Made by a program: the position numbers and the translations under genes. The notes beneath the pieces were generated by a model. It saw nothing but the letters and a program-made list of their open reading frames with translations, did not search any database and had not been told where the DNA came from. A stretch of DNA of 8,461 nucleotides from Comamonadaceae bacterium (GTDB lineage Bacteria > Pseudomonadota > Gammaproteobacteria > Burkholderiales > Burkholderiaceae_C). Positions 1 to 6,483 of this stretch are shown here, one piece after another. Within the stretch, counting starts at the first letter, position 1, and the number at the start of each line of letters is the position of its first letter. The DNA lies in NCBI GenBank assembly GCA_947463845.1, contig CANHUM010000061.1:1-8461 (forward strand), given 5' to 3'.

Positions 1-97
1 CTGGATCACAAACAACATTCTGTCGATTGCACAGCAGTGGATGATCAACACCCGCATGGGCGTGCCACCGCAGTTCAATCTGCCCAAGTTCAAGTAA
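1..97 (+). CDS. yidC: Membrane protein insertase YidC, C-terminal end (partial)
   Basis: This is the 3' end of a gene that begins before the window. The reading frame starts at base 2 and gives 31 residues before a TAA stop at 95-97. The peptide starts [13 protein letters not shown] and ends with a basic tail, [10 protein letters not shown]. From knowledge of the family, the segment before the tail is the end of the last transmembrane helix of YidC, with the conserved NN-L-I-QQ pattern, and the tail is the short cytoplasmic C-terminus. YidC inserts and folds inner-membrane proteins, alone or with SecYEG. The next gene, mnmE, is the usual neighbour of yidC in proteobacteria, which supports the call. 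Only the tail is visible, so nothing can be said about the full length. A terminator follows 13 bases after the stop codon. Confidence 0.9.
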   Translation, partial: WITNNILSIAQQWMINTRMGVPPQFNLPKFK

Positions 98-110
98 ACC
101 CGTCCACCCC

Positions 111-136
111 AAGGGCCGCGCAAGCGGCCTTTTTTT
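111..136 (+). terminator. Rho-independent terminator after yidC
   Basis: A perfect GGCCGC/GCGGCC stem (114-119 with 124-129) closes a GCAA tetraloop (120-123). A G-U pair (113-130) and two A-T pairs (111-112 with 131-132) can extend it, and a run of seven T residues (130-136) follows. This is a textbook intrinsic terminator for the yidC transcript. It ends only 23 bases before the mnmE start codon. Confidence 0.88.
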
Positions 137-159
137 GCTTCACTTCACCCGTCGCAGAC

Positions 160-1572
160 ATGCTCGCCAGACACCAGCAACCCATCGTGGCGATTGCCAC
201 CGCACCCGGTCGCGGGGCAGTGGGCATCGTTCGCGTGTCGGGTCGCAATTTGTCATCACTCATCCAGGCACTGTGCGGACGGCAACTCAAACCGCGTGAG
301 GCCACCTACCTGCCTTTTGTCGATGCCGACGGCAGCCCGATTGACCACGGCCTGGCGTTGCACTTTGTGGCACCGCATTCGTTCACCGGTGAAGACGTGC
401 TGGAGCTGCAGGCACACGGCGGTCCTGTGGTGCTGCAGTTGCTGGTCGCGCGCTGCCTTCAGGCGGCGGCCGAAGTGGACCCAGCCTCGGGCCTGCCGCG
501 TCTGGCGGGCTTGCGCGTGGCGCAGCCAGGTGAATTCTCCGAACGCGCTTTCCTCAACGACAAAATCGACCTGGCACAGGCCGAAGCGATTGCCGACCTG
601 ATTGACGCCAGCACCGAAGCCGCCGCGCGCAGCGCCAGCCGGTCATTGGCGGGGGATTTTTCCAAAGAAATCCATGTGCTGCGCGATGCCCTGATTCACC
701 TGCGCATGCTGGTCGAGGCGACACTGGATTTCCCGGAAGAGGACATCGACTTTCTGCAAAAGGCCGACGCACAAGGTCAACTCTCGCGCCTGCAAACCGC
801 GCTGGACACCGTGCTGGGCAAAGCCCGACAAGGCGCTTTGCTGCGCGAGGGCATCAAGGTGGTGATCGCGGGCCAGCCCAATGCGGGCAAGAGTTCGCTG
901 CTCAATGCGCTGGCCGGGGCCGAGCTGGCCATCGTCACGCCCATTGCGGGCACCACACGCGATGTGGTGCAGCAAACCATTCAGATTGAGGGCGTTCCGC
1001 TGCACGTGATCGACACCGCAGGGCTGCGCCAAGGCGAGGGTGTGGACGAGGTCGAGCAAATCGGCATTGCCCGTGCCTGGGGCCAGATCGACAACGCCGA
1101 TGCGGTGCTGTTCCTGCACGATCTGACCCGGGCGGGGCAAGCAGATTACGACCAGGCAGATGCGGACATCGCCACGACCCTGCACAGCCGCTTGCCGGCC
1201 AGCGTGTCGGTGATCGATGTGTGGAACAAGGCCGACGCCGCGAGCGCTACCGGCGAGCGCTTGGGCTTGACGCTGTCGGCCCGCACCGGCGAAGGCCTGC
1301 AAGCCCTGCGCCAGCTGATGCTGCAAAAAGCCGGTTGGCAGCAAGCCAGCGAAGGCCTGTTTATTGCCCGTGAACGCCATGTGCAGGCCCTGCACCGCGT
1401 GCGCGACCACCTGGAAGTGGCCGATGCGCACCTGGCTGCGCAGGCGCAAAACCTGGACCTGCTGGCCGAGGAATTGCGCCTGGGCCAGAACGCGCTCAAC
1501 GAAATCACCGGCGAATTCAGCGCCGACGATTTGCTGGGTGTGATTTTTTCAAGTTTCTGCATCGGCAAGTAA
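160..1572 (+). CDS. mnmE: tRNA uridine-5-carboxymethylaminomethyl modification GTPase MnmE (TrmE)
   Basis: A 470-residue protein of normal family length. With MnmG it modifies the wobble uridine U34 of certain tRNAs at C5, using GTP, a folate one-carbon donor and FAD (family knowledge). The N-terminal folate-binding domain begins at once with [18 protein letters not shown]. The GTPase (G) domain shows G1 GQPNAGKS (238-245), G2 GTTRD (264-268), G3 DTAG (285-288) and G4 NKAD (356-359). The C-terminus ends in the diagnostic CIGK (467-470), whose cysteine is conserved in the family. The frame is open upstream to an ATG at 37, but that would run through the yidC end and the terminator, so the ATG at 160, just before the conserved N-terminus, is chosen. 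No good Shine-Dalgarno sequence precedes it. All key motifs are intact. Confidence 0.96.
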   Translation: MLARHQQPIVAIATAPGRGAVGIVRVSGRNLSSLIQALCGRQLKPREATYLPFVDADGSPIDHGLALHFVAPHSFTGEDVLELQAHGGPVVLQLLVARCLQAAAEVDPASGLPRLAGLRVAQPGEFSERAFLNDKIDLAQAEAIADLIDASTEAAARSASRSLAGDFSKEIHVLRDALIHLRMLVEATLDFPEEDIDFLQKADAQGQLSRLQTALDTVLGKARQGALLREGIKVVIAGQPNAGKSSLLNALAGAELAIVTPIAGTTRDVVQQTIQIEGVPLHVIDTAGLRQGEGVDEVEQIGIARAWGQIDNADAVLFLHDLTRAGQADYDQADADIATTLHSRLPASVSVIDVWNKADAASATGERLGLTLSARTGEGLQALRQLMLQKAGWQQASEGLFIARERHVQALHRVRDHLEVADAHLAAQAQNLDLLAEELRLGQNALNEITGEFSADDLLGVIFSSFCIGK

Positions 1573-1694
1573 GCACTTCGCCGCCTGCAGCCCACAACAG
1601 CAGCCGGGCTCACGCCACCACGCAGACTTTCTCACCCGGGACTAGGGTTTGCGAGGGTTCGGCCTTGCTGATTTTTATGCACAATTTAAAAATC
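1573..1694. other. Intergenic region between mnmE and the regulator gene
   Basis: This 122-base gap separates the housekeeping block from the catabolic cluster. The first ~90 bases are GC-rich; I see no convincing terminator after mnmE, only short imperfect stems without a T run, and no tRNA. The last ~30 bases turn sharply AT-rich, which suggests promoter and operator DNA. A weak promoter can be drawn with TTGCGA (1649-1654) and TTTTAT (1673-1678), 18 bases apart, each matching 4 of 6 consensus positions. A possible ribosome-binding GAGGG lies at 1653-1657. Confidence 0.4.
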
Positions 1695-1695
1695 A
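1669..1695. promoter_or_regulatory. Perfect 9-bp inverted repeat, candidate operator of the GntR regulator
   Basis: TGATTTTTA (1669-1677) and TAAAAATCA (1687-1695) are perfect reverse complements separated by 9 bases. A second, nested pair, ATGCA (1677-1681) and TGCAT (1696-1700), shares the same region. The element is AT-rich in a GC-rich context and covers both candidate ATG start codons of the regulator gene. GntR/FCD proteins bind palindromic sites as dimers and often control their own genes, so an autoregulatory operator is a reasonable inference. The repeat is seen directly; the function is inferred. Confidence 0.4.
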
Positions 1696-2384
1696 TGCAT
1701 GAAATTACCACCAACACCACCGTGTCGGAACAAGCCTTCCAGGCCTTGCGGATCGATGTTTTGTCTGGCCGCCATGTGCCCGAGAGCAAGCTCAAGGTCG
1801 ATGCACTGCAAAATCAATACGGTTTTTCAAGCAGCCCCCTGCGTGAAGCCCTGAACCGCCTGGTGCAGGAAGGGCTGGTCAAGGCCGATGAGCGCCGGGG
1901 TTTCCGGGTTGCCCCCATTTCCCCGGACGATCTGGCAGACATCACCAAAATGCGCCTGCTTCTCGACGTGGCCGCGCTGCACGAATCCATCCGTTGCGGC
2001 GACGACGCCTGGGAAGCGCAGATTGTGGCGAGCTTTCACCGCCTGGAAAAAATCGAATCCCGTCTACCGCAAGGACCGGTGGTGCTCGATGCCGAATGGA
2101 GCCAACGCCACCGGGACTTTCACCTGTCACTGATTGCAGCCTGCCCTTCAGAGCGGCAGCTGACCTGGAGCATGAGCCTGTTCGACCAGGCCGAGCGTTA
2201 TCGCCACTTTGCAGCCCGCAACCGCACGGTGCTCAAAAAGAAAGACGCCGAACACCGCGCCCTGATGAAGGCGGTGGTGCGACGCGATGCAGCCACCGCC
2301 ACACAGCTGCTCAGCGAACACATTGCCAGCACGCAAACCAACGTACTGGCCGCCTTTGCGGCGCAACAGAAAAACCGCAACTGA
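1695..2384 (+). CDS. GntR-family transcriptional regulator, FCD subfamily
   Basis: A 229-residue DNA-binding regulator. Residues ~9-72 form the winged helix-turn-helix, with the typical PLREALNRLVQEGLV recognition region (48-62) and the wing ERRGFRV (66-72). The rest is an all-helical FCD effector domain; H143 in RDFHLSL, H187 in AEHRAL and H209 in LLSEHI match the usual metal and ligand-binding histidines. Such proteins normally repress catabolic or transport genes until a carboxylate ligand binds (family knowledge). The gene heads a same-strand cluster, 30 bases before the VOC gene, so it probably controls that cluster and itself. The start is uncertain. ATG 1695 gives a normal N-terminus but has no Shine-Dalgarno; ATG 1677 adds 6 residues; TTG 1665 adds 10 and has GAGGG 7 bases upstream, but would place the AT-rich inverted repeat inside the coding region. 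The ligand cannot be read from the sequence. Confidence 0.88.
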   Translation: MHEITTNTTVSEQAFQALRIDVLSGRHVPESKLKVDALQNQYGFSSSPLREALNRLVQEGLVKADERRGFRVAPISPDDLADITKMRLLLDVAALHESIRCGDDAWEAQIVASFHRLEKIESRLPQGPVVLDAEWSQRHRDFHLSLIAACPSERQLTWSMSLFDQAERYRHFAARNRTVLKKKDAEHRALMKAVVRRDAATATQLLSEHIASTQTNVLAAFAAQQKNRN

Positions 2385-2414
2385 CTTCTTTCAACCTTTG
2401 AACAAAGCGCACAC

Positions 2415-2954
2415 ATGCTGAAAGTCTCGCACCCCACACCCTCGCATTTCGGCATCTATGTGTTCGATGTCGACAAAATGGTGAACTTCTACACCTCGGT
2501 CTTCGGTCTGGTGGTGACCGACCGGGGTGTGGGCAAAACATTCAAGGCACCCCTGGTTTTCCTGAGCTCGAGCCCCAACCAGCACCATCAGCTGGTGATC
2601 GCTGGCGGACGTCCTGCCGAAGCCACCTTCAGCACAGTGATGCAACTGTCCTTTGCCGTGCCCTCGATTCAGTCGCTGCGCGACCTGCGTGAAAAAGCCA
2701 TCGCCTTGGGGGCCAGCAAAGTGATGCCCATGAACCACGGCAACGCCCTGTCTGTTTATTTTGCGGACCCGGAAGGCAACACGGTCGAGACCTACATCGA
2801 CATGCCCTTCTACATTTCCCAGCCACATGGCGACCCACTGGACTTGAGCCTGGATGACGACACCATCCTGCGCGAGACCGAAGCCATCTGTCGCCGTGAC
2901 CCCAGCTTCATGCCGATTGACCAGTGGCAAGCCCGGTTCGCACAAAAAATCTGA
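2415..2954 (+). CDS. VOC-superfamily (glyoxalase/extradiol dioxygenase fold) metalloenzyme
   Basis: A 179-residue cytoplasmic protein. Two beta-alpha-beta-beta-beta modules are recognisable: residues ~8-62 (SHFGIYVFDVDKMVNFYTSV, then HHQLVIA) and ~76-128 (QLSFAVPS, then VYFADPEGNTVETYI). H11, H57 or H58, and E125 fit the two-histidine, one-carboxylate metal site of the superfamily, and FADPEGNTVE is its typical C-terminal strand. Such proteins include ring-cleaving dioxygenases, glyoxalases, epimerases and resistance proteins, so the reaction is open; the downstream FAH-family gene makes a ring-cleavage role attractive but unproven. The protein exceeds a minimal single VOC domain (about 130 residues) by a ~50-residue acidic tail (129-179). 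It lies 30 bases after the regulator and 24 before the FAH gene, probably in one operon. No clear Shine-Dalgarno precedes the ATG. Confidence 0.85.
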   Translation: MLKVSHPTPSHFGIYVFDVDKMVNFYTSVFGLVVTDRGVGKTFKAPLVFLSSSPNQHHQLVIAGGRPAEATFSTVMQLSFAVPSIQSLRDLREKAIALGASKVMPMNHGNALSVYFADPEGNTVETYIDMPFYISQPHGDPLDLSLDDDTILRETEAICRRDPSFMPIDQWQARFAQKI

Positions 2955-2978
2955 TCTTCATTTCATCAAGGAATTCAC

Positions 2979-3845
2979 ATGAAACTGCTTTCATTCATCC
3001 ACCAAGGGCGCGAAACATGGGGCGCCGTCACAGGGCCGGACACGGTGGTCGACCTGGGCAAGGCTATGCCGCAATTTGCCACCCTGACCGATTACATTGC
3101 CTCGGGCGCATACCTCAAAGCACAGCACGATGTGGCCCAACAAAATTCGGCCATTCGCATGGCTGACATCACCTTCCTGCCCGTCATCCCCAAGCCAGAA
3201 AAAATTGTCTGTGCAGTCCGCAACTACATGGACCACCATCAGGAGGTTCTGGCGGCAGGCATGCACCGCGAATTGTCCGAAGAGCCCCCCATTTTTCTGC
3301 GCGTCTGGCGCTCGCAAGTGGCGCATGGCCAGCCCATCATTTGCCCCAAGGTCTCGGGCTCGCTGGACTGGGAAGGCGAGTTGGCCGTGATCATCGGCAA
3401 AGAGGGGCGCAACATTTCGGAAGCGAATGCTTTTGACCATGTGGCGGGTTACTCCTGCTACAACGATGGCAGCATCCGCGAGTGGCAATTCCATGCCAAA
3501 CAAATCGCTTCGGGCAAGAACTTCGAGTCCACGGGCGGCTTTGGCCCCTGGATGGTGACTGCCGACGAGATCGCTCCCAATCAGGAACTGAAGCTGGTCA
3601 CCCGCCTGAATGGCGAAGTGGTGCAGTCCAGCCACACGGGGCACATGATCTTCCCGATTGCCAAACTCATCAGCTACGCCTCCACCATCTTCACCCTCGT
3701 CCCTGGCGACGTGATCGCCACGGGCACGCCGGCTGGTGTGGGTTGGAGCCGCAAGCCCCAGTGGTTCATGAAGCCAGGTGATGTGTGCGAGGTCGAAATT
3801 GAAGGCATCGGCACACTGGTCAATCCTATTGCAGCCCAGGCCTGA
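2979..3845 (+). CDS. Fumarylacetoacetate hydrolase (FAH) family protein
   Basis: A 288-residue protein with a short N-terminal domain (1-~70) and a C-terminal FAH catalytic domain. The divalent-metal site is visible: E132 and E134 in DWEGELAVIIGK, and D163 in GYSCYNDGS. K180 in ASGKNFES and the glycine-rich PGDVIATGTPAGVG (242-255) are also typical. Members hydrolyse C-C bonds in beta-diketo acids, decarboxylate, isomerise or hydrate, mostly on products of aromatic ring cleavage (family knowledge). The exact reaction cannot be assigned. The usual NDVSARD motif reads NDGSIREW here, which suggests a divergent substrate pocket. AAGGAA (2968-2973) is a good ribosome-binding site 5 bases before the ATG. 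The next gene starts 2 bases after the stop, so the two are almost certainly cotranscribed and translationally coupled. Confidence 0.92.
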   Translation: MKLLSFIHQGRETWGAVTGPDTVVDLGKAMPQFATLTDYIASGAYLKAQHDVAQQNSAIRMADITFLPVIPKPEKIVCAVRNYMDHHQEVLAAGMHRELSEEPPIFLRVWRSQVAHGQPIICPKVSGSLDWEGELAVIIGKEGRNISEANAFDHVAGYSCYNDGSIREWQFHAKQIASGKNFESTGGFGPWMVTADEIAPNQELKLVTRLNGEVVQSSHTGHMIFPIAKLISYASTIFTLVPGDVIATGTPAGVGWSRKPQWFMKPGDVCEVEIEGIGTLVNPIAAQA

Positions 3846-3847
3846 GC

Positions 3848-4843
3848 ATGAAGGCCATACAAGTCCACGTGCCTGGCGGACCGGAACAACTGCTGGCCGT
3901 TGAACTGCCGCAACCGGTGGTGGGCCGTGGACAGGTTCGGGTCAAGGCCTGCAGCATCGGGGTGGGACGGCCTGATGTGCTGATCCGCAAGGGCACCTAC
4001 AAATGGATGCCGCCGCTGCCTGCCATTCCCGGGGCCGAGATGGCGGGCTTGGTGGATGCTCTGGGCGAAGGCGTGACGCAGTGGCAACTGGGTGACCGCG
4101 TTTTGGTCAGCGCTCGCGAGTTGCCGCAAAGGGGCGGCTGCTATGCAGAAGCGATTGTTGTGCCCGAAGATGCACCCTACAAATTGCCGGACACCGTCTC
4201 TTTTGACGATGCGGTCAGCCTGCCCAACTTGCAACTGGCTCTGGCCCTGATGCAGATCACCGGACCCATGCCTGGGCAGCAACCCCATGTGTTGATCACC
4301 GGCGCATCAGGTGGGGTCGCGGGCATGCTGTGCCAGGTTGCCAAACTCCAGGGCTTCGTCACTGTCGGCTCCAGCAGAAGCCATGACAAAGGCCGATACG
4401 CACTCGCTCAGGGTTTTGACCATGTCATTTGCACCGATCACGAATCCCTCAAGGATCGCCTGGCGCAGATCACCCAAGGCAGAGGTGTCAACCTTGTTTT
4501 TGACCATCTGGGGGGTCAAAGTCTGATCGACGGCCTGCGAAACCTGGCGCCTTTCGGCACCCTGATTTCATACAACATTGTTCAAGGCATGCCGACCGAA
4601 GACACCTTTGGGGTGATGCGCCAATTGCTCGAAAAAAGCTTGTCCATCCGGTGCTTTTCCATGCACACCTTCGATGCGGACAAGACCACACGACGCGGGC
4701 TGATGGATGCCGCCATCGAGCTGCTGGCCAAGCAGCGCGTCACTTTTTCGCCCCCGCAGTTATTCAAACTCGAAGAGGTTCAGAAAACCCACGCTTTGCT
4801 GGACCAGGGACTTGTCAGTGGAAAGCTGGTCATGCACCCATGA
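3848..4843 (+). CDS. Zinc-independent MDR-family NADPH:quinone oxidoreductase-like protein
   Basis: A 331-residue medium-chain dehydrogenase/reductase. The N-terminal GroES-like domain (~1-120) contains RPDVLIRKGTY and IPGAEMAG (60-67) followed by GDRV (82-85). The Rossmann nucleotide-binding domain has ITGASGGVAG (150-159), which fits NAD(P)H binding. The catalytic-zinc motif GHE of alcohol dehydrogenases is absent (PGAE instead), so this is the quinone or enoyl reductase branch. These enzymes reduce quinones, enones or enoyl-CoA compounds (family knowledge); the real substrate is unknown. It starts 2 bases after the FAH stop codon, with only a weak AGG upstream, consistent with coupled translation. 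In this context it probably handles an unsaturated intermediate of the same pathway, which is inference. Confidence 0.9.
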   Translation: MKAIQVHVPGGPEQLLAVELPQPVVGRGQVRVKACSIGVGRPDVLIRKGTYKWMPPLPAIPGAEMAGLVDALGEGVTQWQLGDRVLVSARELPQRGGCYAEAIVVPEDAPYKLPDTVSFDDAVSLPNLQLALALMQITGPMPGQQPHVLITGASGGVAGMLCQVAKLQGFVTVGSSRSHDKGRYALAQGFDHVICTDHESLKDRLAQITQGRGVNLVFDHLGGQSLIDGLRNLAPFGTLISYNIVQGMPTEDTFGVMRQLLEKSLSIRCFSMHTFDADKTTRRGLMDAAIELLAKQRVTFSPPQLFKLEEVQKTHALLDQGLVSGKLVMHP

Positions 4844-4870
4844 CCCGCGCCTTGAACCGTGCATTTGCCA

Positions 4871-4883
4871 ATGAAACTTTCAT
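4871..4883. repeat. 13-bp inverted repeat upstream of the Bug receptor gene
   Basis: ATGAAA-C-TTTCAT is a perfect 6+1+6 inverted repeat in the 55-base gap between the oxidoreductase and Bug genes. It ends 4 bases before the ribosome-binding site. It is too short a loop for an RNA hairpin, so a protein-binding site is the likelier role if it has one. No good promoter is visible around it. Chance is possible. Confidence 0.3.
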
Positions 4884-4887
4884 AACC

Positions 4888-4893
4888 AGGAGA
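4888..4893 (+). promoter_or_regulatory. Strong ribosome-binding site of the Bug receptor gene
   Basis: AGGAGA lies 5 bases before the ATG at 4899 and fixes that start. It is part of the 13-base string AACCAGGAGACAA (4884-4896), which recurs exactly before the second receptor gene at 8143-8155. Confidence 0.8.
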
Positions 4894-4898
4894 CAAAA

Positions 4899-5867
4899 AT
4901 GATTCGTCGACAACTACTCGTGACTTTGGCTGCCACATCGATGGCTTGGCCACTCATGGCCGTGGCGCAAACCTATCCAGATCGCCCCATCAAGATCATG
5001 CAGGGCTTTGCGCCCGGCGGCAACGCGGACAACATCGCCCGGGTCGTCGGCCAGGAAATGAGCAAGGGCCTGGGCCAATCCATCGTGGTGGAGGCCCAAG
5101 CCGGCGCAGGTGGCACCATTGCCGCCACCACCGTCTCCAAAGCCCGCCCCGATGGCTACACCTTGCTGCTGGCCACCGGGGGGCATGCAGTGGCCGGCGC
5201 CATGTACAACAACCTCGCCTACCGCACGGTGCAAGACTTCGAGATGGTCAGCACCATCACGTATTTCCCGTTTCTGGTGGTCGTTCCGGCCAACAGCAAG
5301 TACCCGAACCTGAGCGCTTTGCTGGCCGCAGCCCGCGCCAACCCGACCGAGGTGAGCTATGGCACAGCTGGCATTGGCTCCACGCACCACCTGGCTGGCG
5401 AATTGCTGGCCAGCATGTCCAGGACTCAGCTGCTGCATGTCCCATTCAGGGGTGACTCCGCTTCACTCACATCCTTGTTGGGCGGTGAAATCCCGATGAT
5501 CATTGCCCCACCCACCGCCGTGATGGCGAACATCAAAGCCGGCAAGCTGCGCGCCATTGCAACGACCGGTCCACAACGTTGGCAAGGCCTGCCGGATGTC
5601 CCGACCGTGGCTGAGCAAGGTGTTGCCGGCTACGATGTGCAGTCCTGGGCGGGTTTGATGGCACCCGCAGGAACGCCAAGGCCTGTGATCGATCGCCTCA
5701 ATGCCGAGCTGCAAAAGGCGATCGTGATCCCCGCCGTCAAGTCTCGTCTGGAAGACATGGGTGGAGATGTCCGTGGCAGCACACCCGAAGAAATGCGGAA
5801 CATGGTCGCTGCGCAAACCCAGAAATGGATTCAAGTGGTCAACGACGCCAAAATCCCCAAGAACTGA
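4899..5867 (+). CDS. Bug/TctC-family periplasmic tripartite tricarboxylate-type solute receptor
   Basis: A 322-residue exported receptor, normal for the family. The signal peptide is clear: MIRR, a hydrophobic core to ~20, and a likely AVA/Q cleavage after residue 23. The mature protein starts with the typical YPDRPIKI (26-33), then FAPGGNADNIAR, AGAGG and ARPDGYTLL, followed by GSTHHLAGELL, VPFRGDSASLTSLLGGE and the AGT-P linker. Such receptors bind carboxylates or related small molecules, some feeding TctAB permeases and many having no dedicated permease nearby (family knowledge). No tctA or tctB is present here, so it is an orphan receptor in this window. The substrate is unknown; the adjoining catabolic genes suggest it captures their substrate. 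The gene lies 55 bases after the oxidoreductase and 37 before the AA_synth gene. Confidence 0.93.
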   Translation: MIRRQLLVTLAATSMAWPLMAVAQTYPDRPIKIMQGFAPGGNADNIARVVGQEMSKGLGQSIVVEAQAGAGGTIAATTVSKARPDGYTLLLATGGHAVAGAMYNNLAYRTVQDFEMVSTITYFPFLVVVPANSKYPNLSALLAAARANPTEVSYGTAGIGSTHHLAGELLASMSRTQLLHVPFRGDSASLTSLLGGEIPMIIAPPTAVMANIKAGKLRAIATTGPQRWQGLPDVPTVAEQGVAGYDVQSWAGLMAPAGTPRPVIDRLNAELQKAIVIPAVKSRLEDMGGDVRGSTPEEMRNMVAAQTQKWIQVVNDAKIPKN

Positions 5868-5904
5868 ACCCCTGCCTTCATCCGTCCTCATACCAAAGCC
5901 AGCC

Positions 5905-6483
5905 ATGTCATTGATCCAAATCCGCAAACGCAGCCTCACCATCGAAACCACTTACCACGAGGGGGGGCCGGTCACAGACCAGCCCCTGAAGCTGGCCGCC
6001 GCGTGTGCGGTGATCCACAACCCCTACGCTGGCACCTATGCACCTGACCTCATGCCTTTCATGGCCGAGCTCAGGTCATTGGGGACCCTGCTGGCGCAGG
6101 AGTTGATTGACACTTTGGGCAAAGACAACATCGAGGTCTACAGCAAAGCTGCCATCGTGGGTGTCAATGGTGAGATGGAGCATGGCGCGGTTTGGCACGA
6201 GGCCGGTGGCTGGGCCATGCGGTCCTTGCTGGGTGACCCCAAAGCCATCGTGCCTGCCAGCAAGGCCGTGGCGAGTGCAGGTTACCGCCTGATGGTGCCG
6301 GTGCACTACATCCACGCTTGCTATGTGCGCAGCCATTTCAACAGCATGGAAGTGGGCATTCAGGATGCGCCACGACCCAATGAAATCCTGTTTGCCTTGG
6401 TGATGGGCACTGGAGGACGTGTGCACTCCCGGCTGGGTGGACTGACCAAGGACAAGGTGTCGGTGCACGACGGCCAGCGCTGA
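5905..6483 (+). CDS. AA_synth (amino acid synthesis) family protein, biochemical role unclear
   Basis: A 192-residue protein that I recognise as the family named 'amino acid synthesis' (Pfam AA_synth). The name is historical and I know of no firmly established reaction. Visible conserved-looking segments are CAVIHNPYAGTY (34-45), VGVNGEMEHGAVWHEAGG (85-102), a basic-aromatic stretch PVHYIHACYVRSHFNS (132-147) and a C-terminal GTGGRVHSRLGG (168-179). Its many histidines and glutamates (E90, E92, H93, H98, E99, H134) could form an active site, which is inference. There is no signal peptide or membrane segment, so it is cytoplasmic. The frame is open upstream to 5761, inside the Bug gene, but the ATG at 5905 leaves a normal 37-base gap and is chosen; the Shine-Dalgarno is weak. 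Its position between two receptor genes suggests a catabolic role. Confidence 0.85.
   Translation: MSLIQIRKRSLTIETTYHEGGPVTDQPLKLAAACAVIHNPYAGTYAPDLMPFMAELRSLGTLLAQELIDTLGKDNIEVYSKAAIVGVNGEMEHGAVWHEAGGWAMRSLLGDPKAIVPASKAVASAGYRLMVPVHYIHACYVRSHFNSMEVGIQDAPRPNEILFALVMGTGGRVHSRLGGLTKDKVSVHDGQR

Noticed and set aside
37..159. Upstream extension of mnmE to the ATG at 37
   Set aside because: It would overlap the yidC end and run through the terminator hairpin, and the added 41 residues do not belong to the MnmE family N-terminus.
643..1449. 268-codon open frame on the - strand opposite mnmE
   Set aside because: It lies wholly antisense to a clear mnmE with intact motifs, its translation is low-complexity and resembles no family I know, and long antisense frames are expected in GC-rich coding DNA.
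1573..1664. Possible terminator or tRNA after mnmE
   Set aside because: Only short imperfect stems such as AGCCC/GGGCT without a T run, and no cloverleaf despite a GGTTCG string at 1656-1661.
2396..2407. CTTTG-AA-CAAAG inverted repeat between the regulator and VOC genes
   Set aside because: Only 5-bp arms with a 2-base loop, no T run, and likely to occur by chance; not a terminator.
2391..2945. 184-codon open frame on the - strand covering the whole VOC gene
   Set aside because: Its extent mirrors the VOC gene almost exactly, as a codon-use shadow would, and no ribosome-binding site or motif supports it. The similar frame at 2991-3644 opposite the FAH gene is rejected for the same reason.
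5761..5904. Upstream extension of the AA_synth gene into the Bug receptor gene
   Set aside because: The added 48 residues are an out-of-frame reading of the Bug C-terminus; the ATG at 5905 gives a normal gap and protein start.
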